Shown here: one piece after another, positions 51,601-59,425 of the stretch
Layout of the letters: each line of letters opens with the position of its first letter
How positions within the stretch are numbered: the stretch's first letter is position 1
Assembly: GCF_039533685.1 (NCBI RefSeq)
Contig: NZ_BAAATZ010000008.1
Span: 1-64,000 of the forward strand
Direction: 5' to 3'
DNA length: 64,000 bases
Source: Actinocorallia aurantiaca
GTDB taxonomy: Bacteria; Actinomycetota; Actinomycetes; Streptosporangiales; Streptosporangiaceae
Program-made: the position numbers and the translations under genes
The notes under the pieces: model-generated
The model's input: the letters and a program-made list of their open reading frames with translations, nothing else
Told to the model about the DNA's origin: nothing
The model's database searches: none

Positions 51601-52556
51601 GCCAGATGACCTCGCTGGTGCTCGCCGCCGCCCTCCCCCTGGGGGGCGGCGGCGACGCGCAGGTGGCCTTCACCCTCCAGGACCCCTCGATCACCGAGTC
51701 GTCCGGGCTGGCCGCCTCCTCGCGGCACCCCGGCATCGTCTACACCCACAACGACTCCGACGGAGCCCCGCAGATCTTCGCGGTCGACTCCTCGGGGCGG
51801 ACGAAGGCCGTCTTCAGCGTCGCCGGAGCCACCGCCCGGGACTGGGAGGGCATCGCCATGGGCCGCGACGAGGCGGGACGGCCCGCCCTCTACATCGCGG
51901 ACATCGGCGACAACCTCAAGGGCGCCTGGCCGTACGTGACCGTCTACCGGGTCCGCGAGCCGTCCCGGATGAAGTCCCGCACGCTCCAGGCCACCGCCTT
52001 CCGCTTCACCTACTCCGACGGAGCCCGCGACGCCGAGGCGATCCTCATCGACCCCAGGGACAACCGGCTCTACGTCGCCTCCAAGACATTCGGGGCCGGA
52101 CGGCTCTACCGGGCTCCCCGCAAGCTCAGCTCCACCCGTACGAACGTCCTGAAGCCGGTCGGCTCCGCGCACTCCTTCGCCACCGACGGCGCCTACGCGC
52201 CCGACGGCAGCTCCTTCGTGATCCGCGGCTACTTCTCGGCCACGCTCTACCGCGCCCCTGACGAGCAGATCACCATGATGTCCCTGCCCTCGCAGGAGCA
52301 GGGCGAGTCGGTCACCTACACCCCGGACGGGCGCGCCCTCCTGATCAGTTCCGAGGGGGAGGACCGGAAGGTCTGGCGGGTGCCGCTCCCCGAGGAGGCC
52401 CTGCCCTCGCCCGCGCCCTCGGCCGCGTCCGAGAGGTCCTCCGGCGAGCCGCCTGATAACGAATCGGAAAGCAAAGGAACTAACCGGGGCCTCGGATTGT
52501 TCGTCGTCGTGGGTGCGGTGATGGCGGCCATCGCCTACAGCCGCAGACGAAAGTGA
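51597..52556 (+). CDS. exported, C-terminally anchored beta-propeller-like protein
   Basis: A 319-residue protein. A short N-terminal signal (MTSLVLAAALPLGGGGDAQV) leads to an extracytoplasmic domain of about 240 residues with propeller-like beta repeats (GIVYTHNDSDGAPQIFAVDS, PALYIADIGDNL, EAILIDPRDNRLYVASKT, ESVTYTPDGRALLISSEG). A Pro/Ser/Glu linker is followed by one transmembrane helix and a basic end (LGLFVVVGAVMAAIAYSRRR), so the C-terminus is inside; there is no sortase LPxTG. The GTG start overlaps the preceding stop. The ligand of the propeller is unknown. Confidence 0.8.
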   Translation: MSQMTSLVLAAALPLGGGGDAQVAFTLQDPSITESSGLAASSRHPGIVYTHNDSDGAPQIFAVDSSGRTKAVFSVAGATARDWEGIAMGRDEAGRPALYIADIGDNLKGAWPYVTVYRVREPSRMKSRTLQATAFRFTYSDGARDAEAILIDPRDNRLYVASKTFGAGRLYRAPRKLSSTRTNVLKPVGSAHSFATDGAYAPDGSSFVIRGYFSATLYRAPDEQITMMSLPSQEQGESVTYTPDGRALLISSEGEDRKVWRVPLPEEALPSPAPSAASERSSGEPPDNESESKGTNRGLGLFVVVGAVMAAIAYSRRRK

Positions 52557-54419
52557 GTGGAGCGTGTCACTATTCCTCCTGTGGACCACGAGCTCGTCGG
52601 CCTGAGGGCTGAGGGCCGACGCCCGCCGGGCGGCGCTCCCTTCTCCCTGCTGGCCCTCGCCTTTGCGCTCATCCCCCTGAACCCTCCATGGCTGTGGGCG
52701 TCCCTCGTCCTCGGCTTCTCCGTGCTGCCCCTGGTCACCCCCGGCGCCCGGCCGGGCCCCTCCTGGCGGCTGTCCCCGGCCGGCCTGGAGCTGGCCGACC
52801 GGGACGGCAGGGTCGTCCAGGGCTACTCCCCCGGCCGCATCCAGGAGCTGTCGATCAGCGCCGACGAACTGGTGCTGACCGTCCACCACAAGTTCGGCAC
52901 CACCCAGCTGGGGACGCTGCCGGAGATGGGATTCGAGCCGCACGCGTTCTTCGTGACCGCGCGCCGGCTCGGCCTGGTCATCCGGGTCGTCGACGGCGAC
53001 TTCGCGCCCGACCCCGACGAGGAGCAGGACTACCTGGACGTCGAGGCGTCCCTCATGGCCGCGGTGGTGGAGCCCGCCGAGACCCGGGGCGAGCCGGTCG
53101 TCCTCGCCTCGCGGCTCCAGCGCTCGGCGCGGCTGAGGCTGGTGCTGCTGGGCGGCGCCGCCATCGCGCTGGCCTGGACGATGGTGGTGCTGGCCGCGGT
53201 GCAGGGCACCCCCACCCCGGCCTCGCGGTTCGGTGCCGGGCTGTGGGCGCTGGCCGGGTCGGTCGTGCTGCTGGCCCTGCGGCGCAGGCTGCGCCGCAAC
53301 GCCCCGGTGCACTGGACGGTCTCCGCCGAGGAGGTGCAGGGGCTGCCCGCCTCCTCGATCGGGGCGATCCTGCTGGGGCCCGGCCCCGAACTCGACGCGA
53401 TGACCGGGGAACCGGACTACGCGCCGCTGACCGCCGTGGTCTTCGACCACCGGCTGCGGGTGATGGGCCACCTGCACGCCCGGGGCGTCGACGAGTTCCA
53501 GCTGGCGCACACCCTCGACGAGCACGGCTACAAGGTGATCTCGACCGCGCCCGCCTCGCCCCGGCCGTCGGAGTACGGGCTGGAGGGGCTGCCGGAGATC
53601 TTCGCCCAGGTTCCCGGGGGCCGGCTGGTCGTCGGCGAGGACGGCCTGGGCTGGGCCGACATGGCCGGCGACGTCATGCTCAAGATGCCCGCGGACCGGA
53701 TCGGCGTCATCGAGCTGCTGACCGTCGACGGGCACGCCTGGCTGCGGGTGTACGACAACGAGGGCGAGGAGTTCCTGACCGCCCCGCTCAAGGCGCTGCG
53801 CATCGCCCGCACGGACCTGCGGGAGAAGGCCCGCAGCGCGGGCCTTCCGGTGACGGACGCCGAGTACGAGGCCTACCTGAGCGCCGCGTTCCACGGCGCG
53901 GTCTCCACCCTCGCCGCCGAGGACCCGGTGCCGCCGCCCGTCCCCGAGGCGGGGCCCGGGGCCCTGCTGGACGCCACCCCCCGCTCCCGGATGTGGGGGT
54001 ACGGGATCACCTCGGCGATCTGCCTGCTGGTGGCGATGACCGCGGCCTGGGTGTTCACCGGGTTCGGCGCGGCGCTGGCCTGGTCGGTGCCGGGCGGGCT
54101 GCTGGCCGGGCTGGCCGGGGCCTGGCTGTACGACCGCAACCGCTCCCAGCTGCGGGTGTCGATGCACGGCATCGCCTCGGTGACCCGCCTGGGCCGGACC
54201 GACTGGAGCCTGCGCCGCGAGACCGTCGGCGGGATCGGCATCGACCACTCGACCGAGGGCGTCCCCCGGCTGGTGGTGTGGAGCCCCGGCGGCCGGGTGC
54301 TGCGCCGCGTGACGTTCGCGCCCGACCTGTCCGAGCTGCGCAGGGCCTGCGAGAAGTACGGGCTGCCCTGGGGCCCGCCGGACCGCAGCGGCTCGGCCGC
54401 GCCGCCGCCGGAGATGTGA
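52557..54419 (+). CDS. multi-pass membrane protein with PH-like soluble segments, unknown
   Basis: A 620-residue protein of unknown function with three hydrophobic helix pairs (about residues 28-60, 195-240 and 475-525) alternating with soluble segments. The soluble parts (SWRLSPAGLELADRDGRVVQ, VHWTVSAEEVQGLPASSIGA, QLRVSMHGIASVTRLGRTDW) each read as short beta-rich blocks resembling bacterial PH-like domains, in a threefold repeated plan. A middle region (LPEIFAQVPGGRLVVGEDGL) has a further such block. GTG 52557 follows the upstream stop directly; GTG 52581 is a possible alternative. Together with the two preceding genes it forms an envelope module. No enzyme motif is visible. Confidence 0.7.
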   Translation: MERVTIPPVDHELVGLRAEGRRPPGGAPFSLLALAFALIPLNPPWLWASLVLGFSVLPLVTPGARPGPSWRLSPAGLELADRDGRVVQGYSPGRIQELSISADELVLTVHHKFGTTQLGTLPEMGFEPHAFFVTARRLGLVIRVVDGDFAPDPDEEQDYLDVEASLMAAVVEPAETRGEPVVLASRLQRSARLRLVLLGGAAIALAWTMVVLAAVQGTPTPASRFGAGLWALAGSVVLLALRRRLRRNAPVHWTVSAEEVQGLPASSIGAILLGPGPELDAMTGEPDYAPLTAVVFDHRLRVMGHLHARGVDEFQLAHTLDEHGYKVISTAPASPRPSEYGLEGLPEIFAQVPGGRLVVGEDGLGWADMAGDVMLKMPADRIGVIELLTVDGHAWLRVYDNEGEEFLTAPLKALRIARTDLREKARSAGLPVTDAEYEAYLSAAFHGAVSTLAAEDPVPPPVPEAGPGALLDATPRSRMWGYGITSAICLLVAMTAAWVFTGFGAALAWSVPGGLLAGLAGAWLYDRNRSQLRVSMHGIASVTRLGRTDWSLRRETVGGIGIDHSTEGVPRLVVWSPGGRVLRRVTFAPDLSELRRACEKYGLPWGPPDRSGSAAPPPEM

Positions 54420-54429
54420 CCCGGGCGGC

Positions 54430-54993
54430 TCAGGACTCCCGCAGCGGCCAGTTCGCCAGGGATTCGTAGCGCGGGCCGCCGTGCCCGCCGCCGGGGTGGC
54501 TGAGGACGAGGTGGACCTCCCCCGCCGTCCAGGCCGTGCCCGCGAAACCGGAGAGCTCTTCGGTGAGCGGCCTCAGGTCGCGCGGGACGCGGGAGCGGGC
54601 GACGGTCAGATGGGCGTGGTAGTCGCGGTGCGGGTCCTGTTCCGCGCCCGCCCGCTCGCCCGCCCCGACGACCGCTTCGGCCAGGTCCGACAGTGCCCGG
54701 AGGTCCCCTTCGAGCCCCGTCCACAGCACGCGGGCACGGGATCCGCCCCGGGGGAAGGCGCCTGCGCCGGAGAGGGCCAGTTCCGGCGCCGGGCGGTCGG
54801 CGACGCGCTCCAGCCCCTCCAGGAGCCGCCGGTGCCCGGACTCGTCGAGCTCGCCGTAGAAGGCGAGCGTCACATGCCACAGTTCGCGGCTCAGCCAGCG
54901 CAGGCCGGGCCGGGAGGCCCTGACCGGGGCCAGGACCTCGGCCAGCTCGTCCAGGACCTCCTCTGGCGGGATGAGAGCCGTGAAGAGTCGCAT
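54430..54993 (-). CDS. thpR: RNA 2',3'-cyclic phosphodiesterase / 2'-5' RNA ligase
   Basis: A 187-residue 2H-family phosphoesterase. The two catalytic H-x-T motifs are HVTLAF (about residue 40) and HLTVAR (about residue 127), in the expected positions, and MRLFTALIPPEEVLDELAEV is the usual N-terminus. It opens 2',3'-cyclic phosphate RNA ends. The ATG lies 1 nt after the stop of the TerD-fusion gene, so the two are almost certainly co-translated, which ties an RNA-end enzyme to a TerD protein. Convergent with the membrane-protein gene (10 bp apart). Confidence 0.93.
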   Translation of the reverse strand: MRLFTALIPPEEVLDELAEVLAPVRASRPGLRWLSRELWHVTLAFYGELDESGHRRLLEGLERVADRPAPELALSGAGAFPRGGSRARVLWTGLEGDLRALSDLAEAVVGAGERAGAEQDPHRDYHAHLTVARSRVPRDLRPLTEELSGFAGTAWTAGEVHLVLSHPGGGHGGPRYESLANWPLRES

Positions 54994-54994
54994 G

Positions 54995-56608
54995 TCAGGC
55001 CCGTTCGATGATCCGGCCGTGGGCGTTGAGGACGTGGGACAGCAGCGCGGGCGGGCGGGTGCCCGCGCCGTCGAAGAGCACCTCGGGGGTGAGGGCCCAG
55101 TCGCCGCCGACCCAGGCGTCCGACAGCACCCCCTCGCCGGACGGCAGGGTGTGGCCCGACTGCTTGATCCGCAGCGCCCGCACCGAGTCGTCCGTGGGGG
55201 TGTCGGTCTCCACGCAGATCACCGGGACGCCCAGCCGCGGCCCGTCCTCGACCAGCCGCATCAGCAGGTCGCCGTGCTCCTCCAGGGCCGCGCCCACGTC
55301 GAAGACCACCAGCAGCCGGACGGGGGGCATGTCCGCCACCAGCGCGGAGTCGTCGCCGCCGACCGCCCGCAGGTCGATGAGGTCGATGAGCCTGCCGAGC
55401 CGGTGGGCCGTCTCCCGGCCGGCGGCGACCCCGCCGCCGCACAGCAGGTTGACCGTGGCGGGCGGCAGCCCGTGCAGCCAGCCCGCGCCCGACAGGCCGG
55501 TGGGGTCGACGACGTCGAGCCCGCAGACGCCCGGGGGCACCGCGGCGAAGAACCGGGTGACCAGCGACCAGGCGAACGCCACCGAGTCCTGCGGGGTCGT
55601 GCCCCGGTTGATCCAGACCATGCGCCGCCAGGGCATGCGCAGGACGAGCGGGATCCGCAGGGTGCTGATCTCGTCGGCGTTGAGGTGGCCCAGCAGCAGG
55701 CCCTCGCCGAGTTCCTCGCCGGGCTCCCAGGTCAGCCAGGCGGGGCTGTCGAAGGACGACAGCTCGGCGCCGACCGCGCTCTCGTGCGCGGCGAGCTCCC
55801 CCGCCAGCTGGGTCATGTCGGTGGTCAGCCGCTCGGTCGCGGCCTGCATGAGCTGCTGGGAGCGTCCCGGGGCGGCGCGGCCGCTGACCTCGTCGTCCCT
55901 GATCGCCAGGGCGTGGTCCATCGAGGCCCGGTAGGAGGCGAGCGACCGGCTGGCGTCCTCCCAGACGAGCCAGGCCCGGTCGGTGAACGGCACCCGCCCC
56001 GCGCCCGGCGCGTCCGTCTCGACGGGCGGCGGGGGCGCCTGCGGGGGCACGGTGGAGCCGCCCGGGGACGGCTGCGCGCCGTAGAGGGACGACGGCGTGG
56101 ACGTCTCCGGCCGGACCTGGGGCGGCGCGGGAGGCGGGGGCCCGGGGTCGTCCACCTGGACGCCGTGCGCGGTGACCAGGGCCGCGAGCCCCTCCGCGTA
56201 CCCCTGGCCGACGGCCCGGACCCGCCAGGAGCCCTGGCGCCGGTAGAACTCCAGGGCGATCAGCGCCGTCTCGTCGGCCAGCCGGTCGATGGTGAAGCTG
56301 TGGCCCCCGGCCCGCACGGTGGGCGGCGGGACCGTCGAGAGGGGCGCGTGGTCGGCGAGGCTGAACGCCACCAGGACGGCGTGGACGTCCGCGGGGACCG
56401 CCGAGAGGTCGAGCTCCAGCGCGTCCTGCGACCAGCGCACGCCGGGCCCCTCGGGGGCGTTGTAGAAGACCAGGTCGGCGTCGGAGCGCACCTTCAGGTC
56501 CCGGCCGACGAGCAGCGCGCTCAGGTCGACCGGGGCCGCGCAGGAGCAGGTGACGGCGAGCCCGGCGGCGCTCAGCGGGGCATTGGCCCCCCGGATGAGC
56601 TCTGCCAC
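54995..56608 (-). CDS. TerD-domain protein with large C-terminal extension
   Basis: A 537-residue protein. Residues 1-165 are a TerD calcium-binding domain (DLKVRSDADLVFYNAPEGPG, DLSAVPADVHAVLVAFSLAD, ALIALEFYRRQGSWRVRAVG). A proline-rich linker (170-230) leads to a helical segment and a C-terminal domain (about 290-530) with alternating hydrophobic strands such as PVRLLVVFDVGAALEEHGDL that look like a P-loop-type core, perhaps FtsK/HerA-like, but lack a Walker A motif. Its function is unknown. GTG start. It lies between canonical terD (3 bp) and thpR (1 bp) on the same strand. Confidence 0.82.
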   Translation of the reverse strand: MAELIRGANAPLSAAGLAVTCSCAAPVDLSALLVGRDLKVRSDADLVFYNAPEGPGVRWSQDALELDLSAVPADVHAVLVAFSLADHAPLSTVPPPTVRAGGHSFTIDRLADETALIALEFYRRQGSWRVRAVGQGYAEGLAALVTAHGVQVDDPGPPPPAPPQVRPETSTPSSLYGAQPSPGGSTVPPQAPPPPVETDAPGAGRVPFTDRAWLVWEDASRSLASYRASMDHALAIRDDEVSGRAAPGRSQQLMQAATERLTTDMTQLAGELAAHESAVGAELSSFDSPAWLTWEPGEELGEGLLLGHLNADEISTLRIPLVLRMPWRRMVWINRGTTPQDSVAFAWSLVTRFFAAVPPGVCGLDVVDPTGLSGAGWLHGLPPATVNLLCGGGVAAGRETAHRLGRLIDLIDLRAVGGDDSALVADMPPVRLLVVFDVGAALEEHGDLLMRLVEDGPRLGVPVICVETDTPTDDSVRALRIKQSGHTLPSGEGVLSDAWVGGDWALTPEVLFDGAGTRPPALLSHVLNAHGRIIERA

Positions 56609-56611
56609 GGA

Positions 56612-57184
56612 TCAGGCGTGGGCCGCGATCGCCGGGAGCATGTCCTGGAAGGTTCGCCCCTGGCTGGGCTCGCCGATGGCGTTGAGCTTCCACTCCTGGC
56701 CGTGCCGGTAGAGCCGGGCCATCACCATGCCGGTGTGCGCGCCCCCGCCGGTGAGGGTGTAGCGGGCCAGTTCCTGGTTGGTGCTCTCGTCCACGACCCG
56801 GCAGAAGGCGTTCTGCACCTCGTTGAAGGTCTGGCCCTGGAAGGAGCTGACCGTGAAGACCAGCGAGGTGACGTGGACCGGCACCCGGCTCAGGTCCACG
56901 ATGATCGACTCGTCGTCGCCGTCGCCGGCGCCGGTGAGGTTGTCCCCCGTGTGCCGGACCGAGCCGTCGCGGCTGGTCAGCTGGCCGAAGTAGACGACGT
57001 CGGCGACCTGGTGGTCGGCGAAGAGCACCACCGAGGCGTCCAGGTCGATGTCCTGCTCGCGGGAGCCGAAGAAGCCCTTCTTCTTCACCGCGTCCCAGCC
57101 CAGGCCCATCCGGACCACGGCGAGCCCGCCGCCGCCCGGCTTCTGCAGCGAGATCCGCTGCCCCTTCTGCAACGAAACAGTCAC
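56612..57184 (-). CDS. TerD-family stress protein
   Basis: A 190-residue canonical TerD: VTVSLQKGQRISLQKPGGGG, LGWDAVKKKGFFGSREQDID, LDASVVLFADHQVADVVYFG, HTGDNLTGAGDGDDESIIVD with the calcium-binding acidic residues, and VHVTSLVFTVSSFQGQTFNE. TerD proteins take part in tellurite and general envelope-stress responses and are abundant in sporulating actinomycetes. GTG at 57184 has GGAGGGG 7 nt upstream; its -10 TAGGCT lies at 57258-57263, overlapping the stop of the MFS gene. First gene of a terD, terD-fusion, thpR unit. Confidence 0.92.
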   Translation of the reverse strand: MTVSLQKGQRISLQKPGGGGLAVVRMGLGWDAVKKKGFFGSREQDIDLDASVVLFADHQVADVVYFGQLTSRDGSVRHTGDNLTGAGDGDDESIIVDLSRVPVHVTSLVFTVSSFQGQTFNEVQNAFCRVVDESTNQELARYTLTGGGAHTGMVMARLYRHGQEWKLNAIGEPSQGRTFQDMLPAIAAHA

Positions 57185-57257
57185 GACGTCGCCCCTCCAC
57201 GTTCGGTTGATCCGGGGTCCAGCTTTGCAGCAGGGCCTCGGGTTGTCACCTGACATG

Positions 57258-57263
57258 AGCCTA
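57258..57263 (-). promoter_or_regulatory. -10 box of the terD operon, made from the upstream stop codon
   Basis: On the minus strand TAGGCT contains the TAG stop of the MFS gene (57261-57263). Transcription would start near 57250, giving a leader of about 66 nt before the GTG at 57184. Confidence 0.4.
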
Positions 57264-58469
57264 TGCCGAAGACACGACGGTTTCGCGGCGTATCCGGGGA
57301 TAAGCGATCACGGCGGTGGCGGTCATGACCGCCACCAGCCCGCCCAGGACGATCGAGGACCGGGCCCCGAACGTCTCGGCGACCCAGCCGATGAACGGCG
57401 AGGCGATCGGGTTGGTGCCCATGAACACCAGCATGTACAGGGCCATCACCCGGCCCCGCATCTCGCCGGAGACGCCCAGCTGCAGGGTGGCGTTGGCGGC
57501 CGTGGTGAAGGTCATCAGCGCCAGCCCCGCCGGGACCAGCATGAGCAGGAAGGCCGGCCAGCTCGGCATCAGCCCCACCAGGACCTCGAGCACGCCGAAC
57601 ACCAGCACCGACCCGTACAGCAGCCGCCTGCTGGGCGCGACGCGGCGGGCCGCCAGCAGCGCCCCGCTCATCGAGCCCAGCGCCAGCAGGGTGCTGGCCA
57701 GGCCGAACTCCGAGGCCCCCCGGCCGAAGACCTCGGTGGCCACCAGCGAGGTCGTGATCTGGAAGTTCATCGAGAAGCCGGCCACCAGCGCGACGGTGAC
57801 CAGCACACTGACCAGATCCGGACGGTCCCGGACGTAGCGCAGCCCCTCCCGCAGCTGTCCCTTCTTGCGCGGGACGGGCGGCAGGACGTGCAGCTCGTCC
57901 TCGCGCATCATCCAAAGACCGAGGATCACCGCGCCGAACGACGCCGCGTTGATCAGGAAGACGGGTCCGGTGCCGACCAGGGCGATCAGCACGCCCGCGA
58001 CGGCGGGCCCGACCATCCGGGCGCCGTTGAAGGTGGCGCTGTTCAACGCGATGGCGTTCGGCAGGTCGTCCTTGCCGACCATCTCGACGACGAAGGTCTG
58101 CCGTGCCGGGTTGTCGAACACCGTCGCCATGCCCAGGACGAACGCCAGCACGTACACGTGCCAGACCTGGGCGTTCCCGGTGACGGCCAGCACGCCCAGG
58201 ATCAGCGCGGGCAGGCCGAGGCCGAGCTGGCTGAACATGAGCAGCCTCCGCCGGGGGAAGCGGTCGACGATCACCCCTCCCCACAGGCCGAACAGCAGCA
58301 TCGGCAGGAACTGCAGGCCCGTGGTGATGCCCAGGGCCGTCCCGCTGTTGTGCGTGAGCTGCAGCACCAGCCAGTCCTGGGCGATGCGCTGCATCCAGGT
58401 GCCGACGTTGGAGATCACCTGGCCGGACATGAAGAGGCGGTAGTTGCGGTTCCGCAGGCTGCGGAACAT
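57261..58469 (-). CDS. MFS exporter paired with MarR regulator
   Basis: A 402-residue MFS_3-type exporter with 12 helices: MFRSLRNRNYRLFMSGQVIS and NVGTWMQRIAQDWLVLQLT at the start, GVIVDRFPRRRLLMFSQLGL as motif A, and NPARQTFVVEMVGKDDLPNA, GEMRGRVMALYMLVFMGTNP further on. It starts 8 bp after the stop of the MarR gene, so both form an operon; a drug or metabolite efflux role under MarR repression is likely. AGGGCGG serves as SD. Confidence 0.9.
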   Translation of the reverse strand: MFRSLRNRNYRLFMSGQVISNVGTWMQRIAQDWLVLQLTHNSGTALGITTGLQFLPMLLFGLWGGVIVDRFPRRRLLMFSQLGLGLPALILGVLAVTGNAQVWHVYVLAFVLGMATVFDNPARQTFVVEMVGKDDLPNAIALNSATFNGARMVGPAVAGVLIALVGTGPVFLINAASFGAVILGLWMMREDELHVLPPVPRKKGQLREGLRYVRDRPDLVSVLVTVALVAGFSMNFQITTSLVATEVFGRGASEFGLASTLLALGSMSGALLAARRVAPSRRLLYGSVLVFGVLEVLVGLMPSWPAFLLMLVPAGLALMTFTTAANATLQLGVSGEMRGRVMALYMLVFMGTNPIASPFIGWVAETFGARSSIVLGGLVAVMTATAVIAYPRIRRETVVSSA

Positions 58470-58477
58470 GCCGCCCT

Positions 58478-58924
58478 TCAGCTTCTGCTCAGGCGCTCCA
58501 GGATCGGCACCGCCCGTTCCAGGGCGGCCCGCTCCTCCTCCGTCAGCTCCGCCAGCCGCATCGCCAGCCAGGCCTCTTTGCGCCTTCGGTGCTCGCCCAG
58601 GAGAGCGCGCCCCGGCTCGGTCACGGCGAGGACCACCTGCCGCCGGTCGGTCGCATGGGGCCGCCGTGCGACCAGCCGCGCCGCTTCGAGCGCCGCGACC
58701 GTCCTGGTCATGGAGGGCGGTTTGACGTGCTCGTGCTCGGCGAGCTCGCTCGGCGTCATCTCGCCGTGCCGTTCCAGTACCGCCAGGGCTGAGAACTGGG
58801 TGACCGACAGGTCGCTCCCCACCTGGGCCCGCAGTCTGCGCGAAAGCCGGGCCACCGAGATCCGCAGTTCCTCGGCCAGTCCGGAGCGTGCCGTCCTCGT
58901 GGTCTCGTTCATCATCACATTCAT
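58478..58924 (-). CDS. MarR-family transcription regulator
   Basis: A 148-residue winged-helix regulator. LRISVARLSRRLRAQVGSDL is the dimerisation helix, LSVTQFSALAVLERHGEMTP, SELAEHEHVKPPSMTRTVAA the recognition helix, and RRPHATDRRQVVLAVTEPGR the wing with the conserved DxR. Several starts are possible (TTG 58930, ATG 58924, ATG 58915, ATG 58912). A 26-bp palindrome at 58924-58949 covers the start region and is almost surely its own operator, making the operon with the MFS gene autoregulated. Confidence 0.92.
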   Translation of the reverse strand: MNVMMNETTRTARSGLAEELRISVARLSRRLRAQVGSDLSVTQFSALAVLERHGEMTPSELAEHEHVKPPSMTRTVAALEAARLVARRPHATDRRQVVLAVTEPGRALLGEHRRRKEAWLAMRLAELTEEERAALERAVPILERLSRS

Positions 58925-58949
58925 TAGCAAGAGTCATTACTCTTGCTAA
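58924..58949. promoter_or_regulatory. MarR operator palindrome
   Basis: TTAGCAAGAGT, a CATT spacer and ACTCTTGCTAA form a perfect 11-bp inverted repeat at the 5' end of the MarR gene. It is much more AT-rich than the surroundings, as expected of a promoter-operator. Confidence 0.8.
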
Positions 58950-59049
58950 CGACCTCCCGGGTTCTCCTATTCCGCCCCCCGACGTCCGGCACCCTATACC
59001 GGCCCGGGGTATCCACCCCCGTGACGGCGACCGCACCTGGGAGCGCCGA

Positions 59050-59055
59050 TAGTGT
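59050..59055 (+). promoter_or_regulatory. -10 box of leaderless DUF2530 gene
   Basis: TAGTGT is followed by 7 nt and the ATG at 59063. No SD is present. Confidence 0.5.
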
Positions 59056-59062
59056 GGCTGAC

Positions 59063-59425
59063 ATGCCGACACATCCCAGGCGGCCCCAGCCGGAGCCGCT
59101 GAAGACCAATGACGTGCGCGTCGCGGCCGCGGGCACCGTCGTCTGGGCGGTCGCGCTGCTGGTACTGCTCGTCGTCGGGCTTCCCGAAGACGAGACCTGG
59201 TGGCTGTGGGTGTGCGTGACCGGCGCGGTCATCGGCCTCTTCGCCTGCTGGTTCATCCCGCGCATGCAGCGGACCCGCGCCGAGGACGCCTCGTCGGCCG
59301 CCGGAGGAACCCCTGCCGGGGAGCTCGAGGAGGCCCGGCTCCGGGAGGAGACTTCCGCCACCCGGGAGATGCGGGCCGCCGAGGAGCGCGGAGAGGGAAC
59401 GACCCGCAGGCCTCCGCTCAGCTGA
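59063..59425 (+). CDS. DUF2530 two-helix membrane protein
   Basis: A 120-residue protein with the DUF2530 core: PLKTNDVRVAAAGTVVWAVA leading into the first helix (ALLVLLVVGLP) and a second helix WWLWVCVTGAVIGLFACWFI. A charged, helical C-terminal tail (ELEEARLREETSATREMRAA) is cytoplasmic. The function of DUF2530 is unknown; it is actinobacteria-restricted. The 3' end overlaps the convergent sacsin-like gene by 8 bp. Confidence 0.88.
   Translation: MPTHPRRPQPEPLKTNDVRVAAAGTVVWAVALLVLLVVGLPEDETWWLWVCVTGAVIGLFACWFIPRMQRTRAEDASSAAGGTPAGELEEARLREETSATREMRAAEERGEGTTRRPPLS

Noticed and set aside
54995..57184. A tellurite-resistance island
   Set aside because: Only TerD-type genes are present; TerB, TerC, TerA and the usual ATP-grasp partners are absent and nothing marks horizontal transfer.
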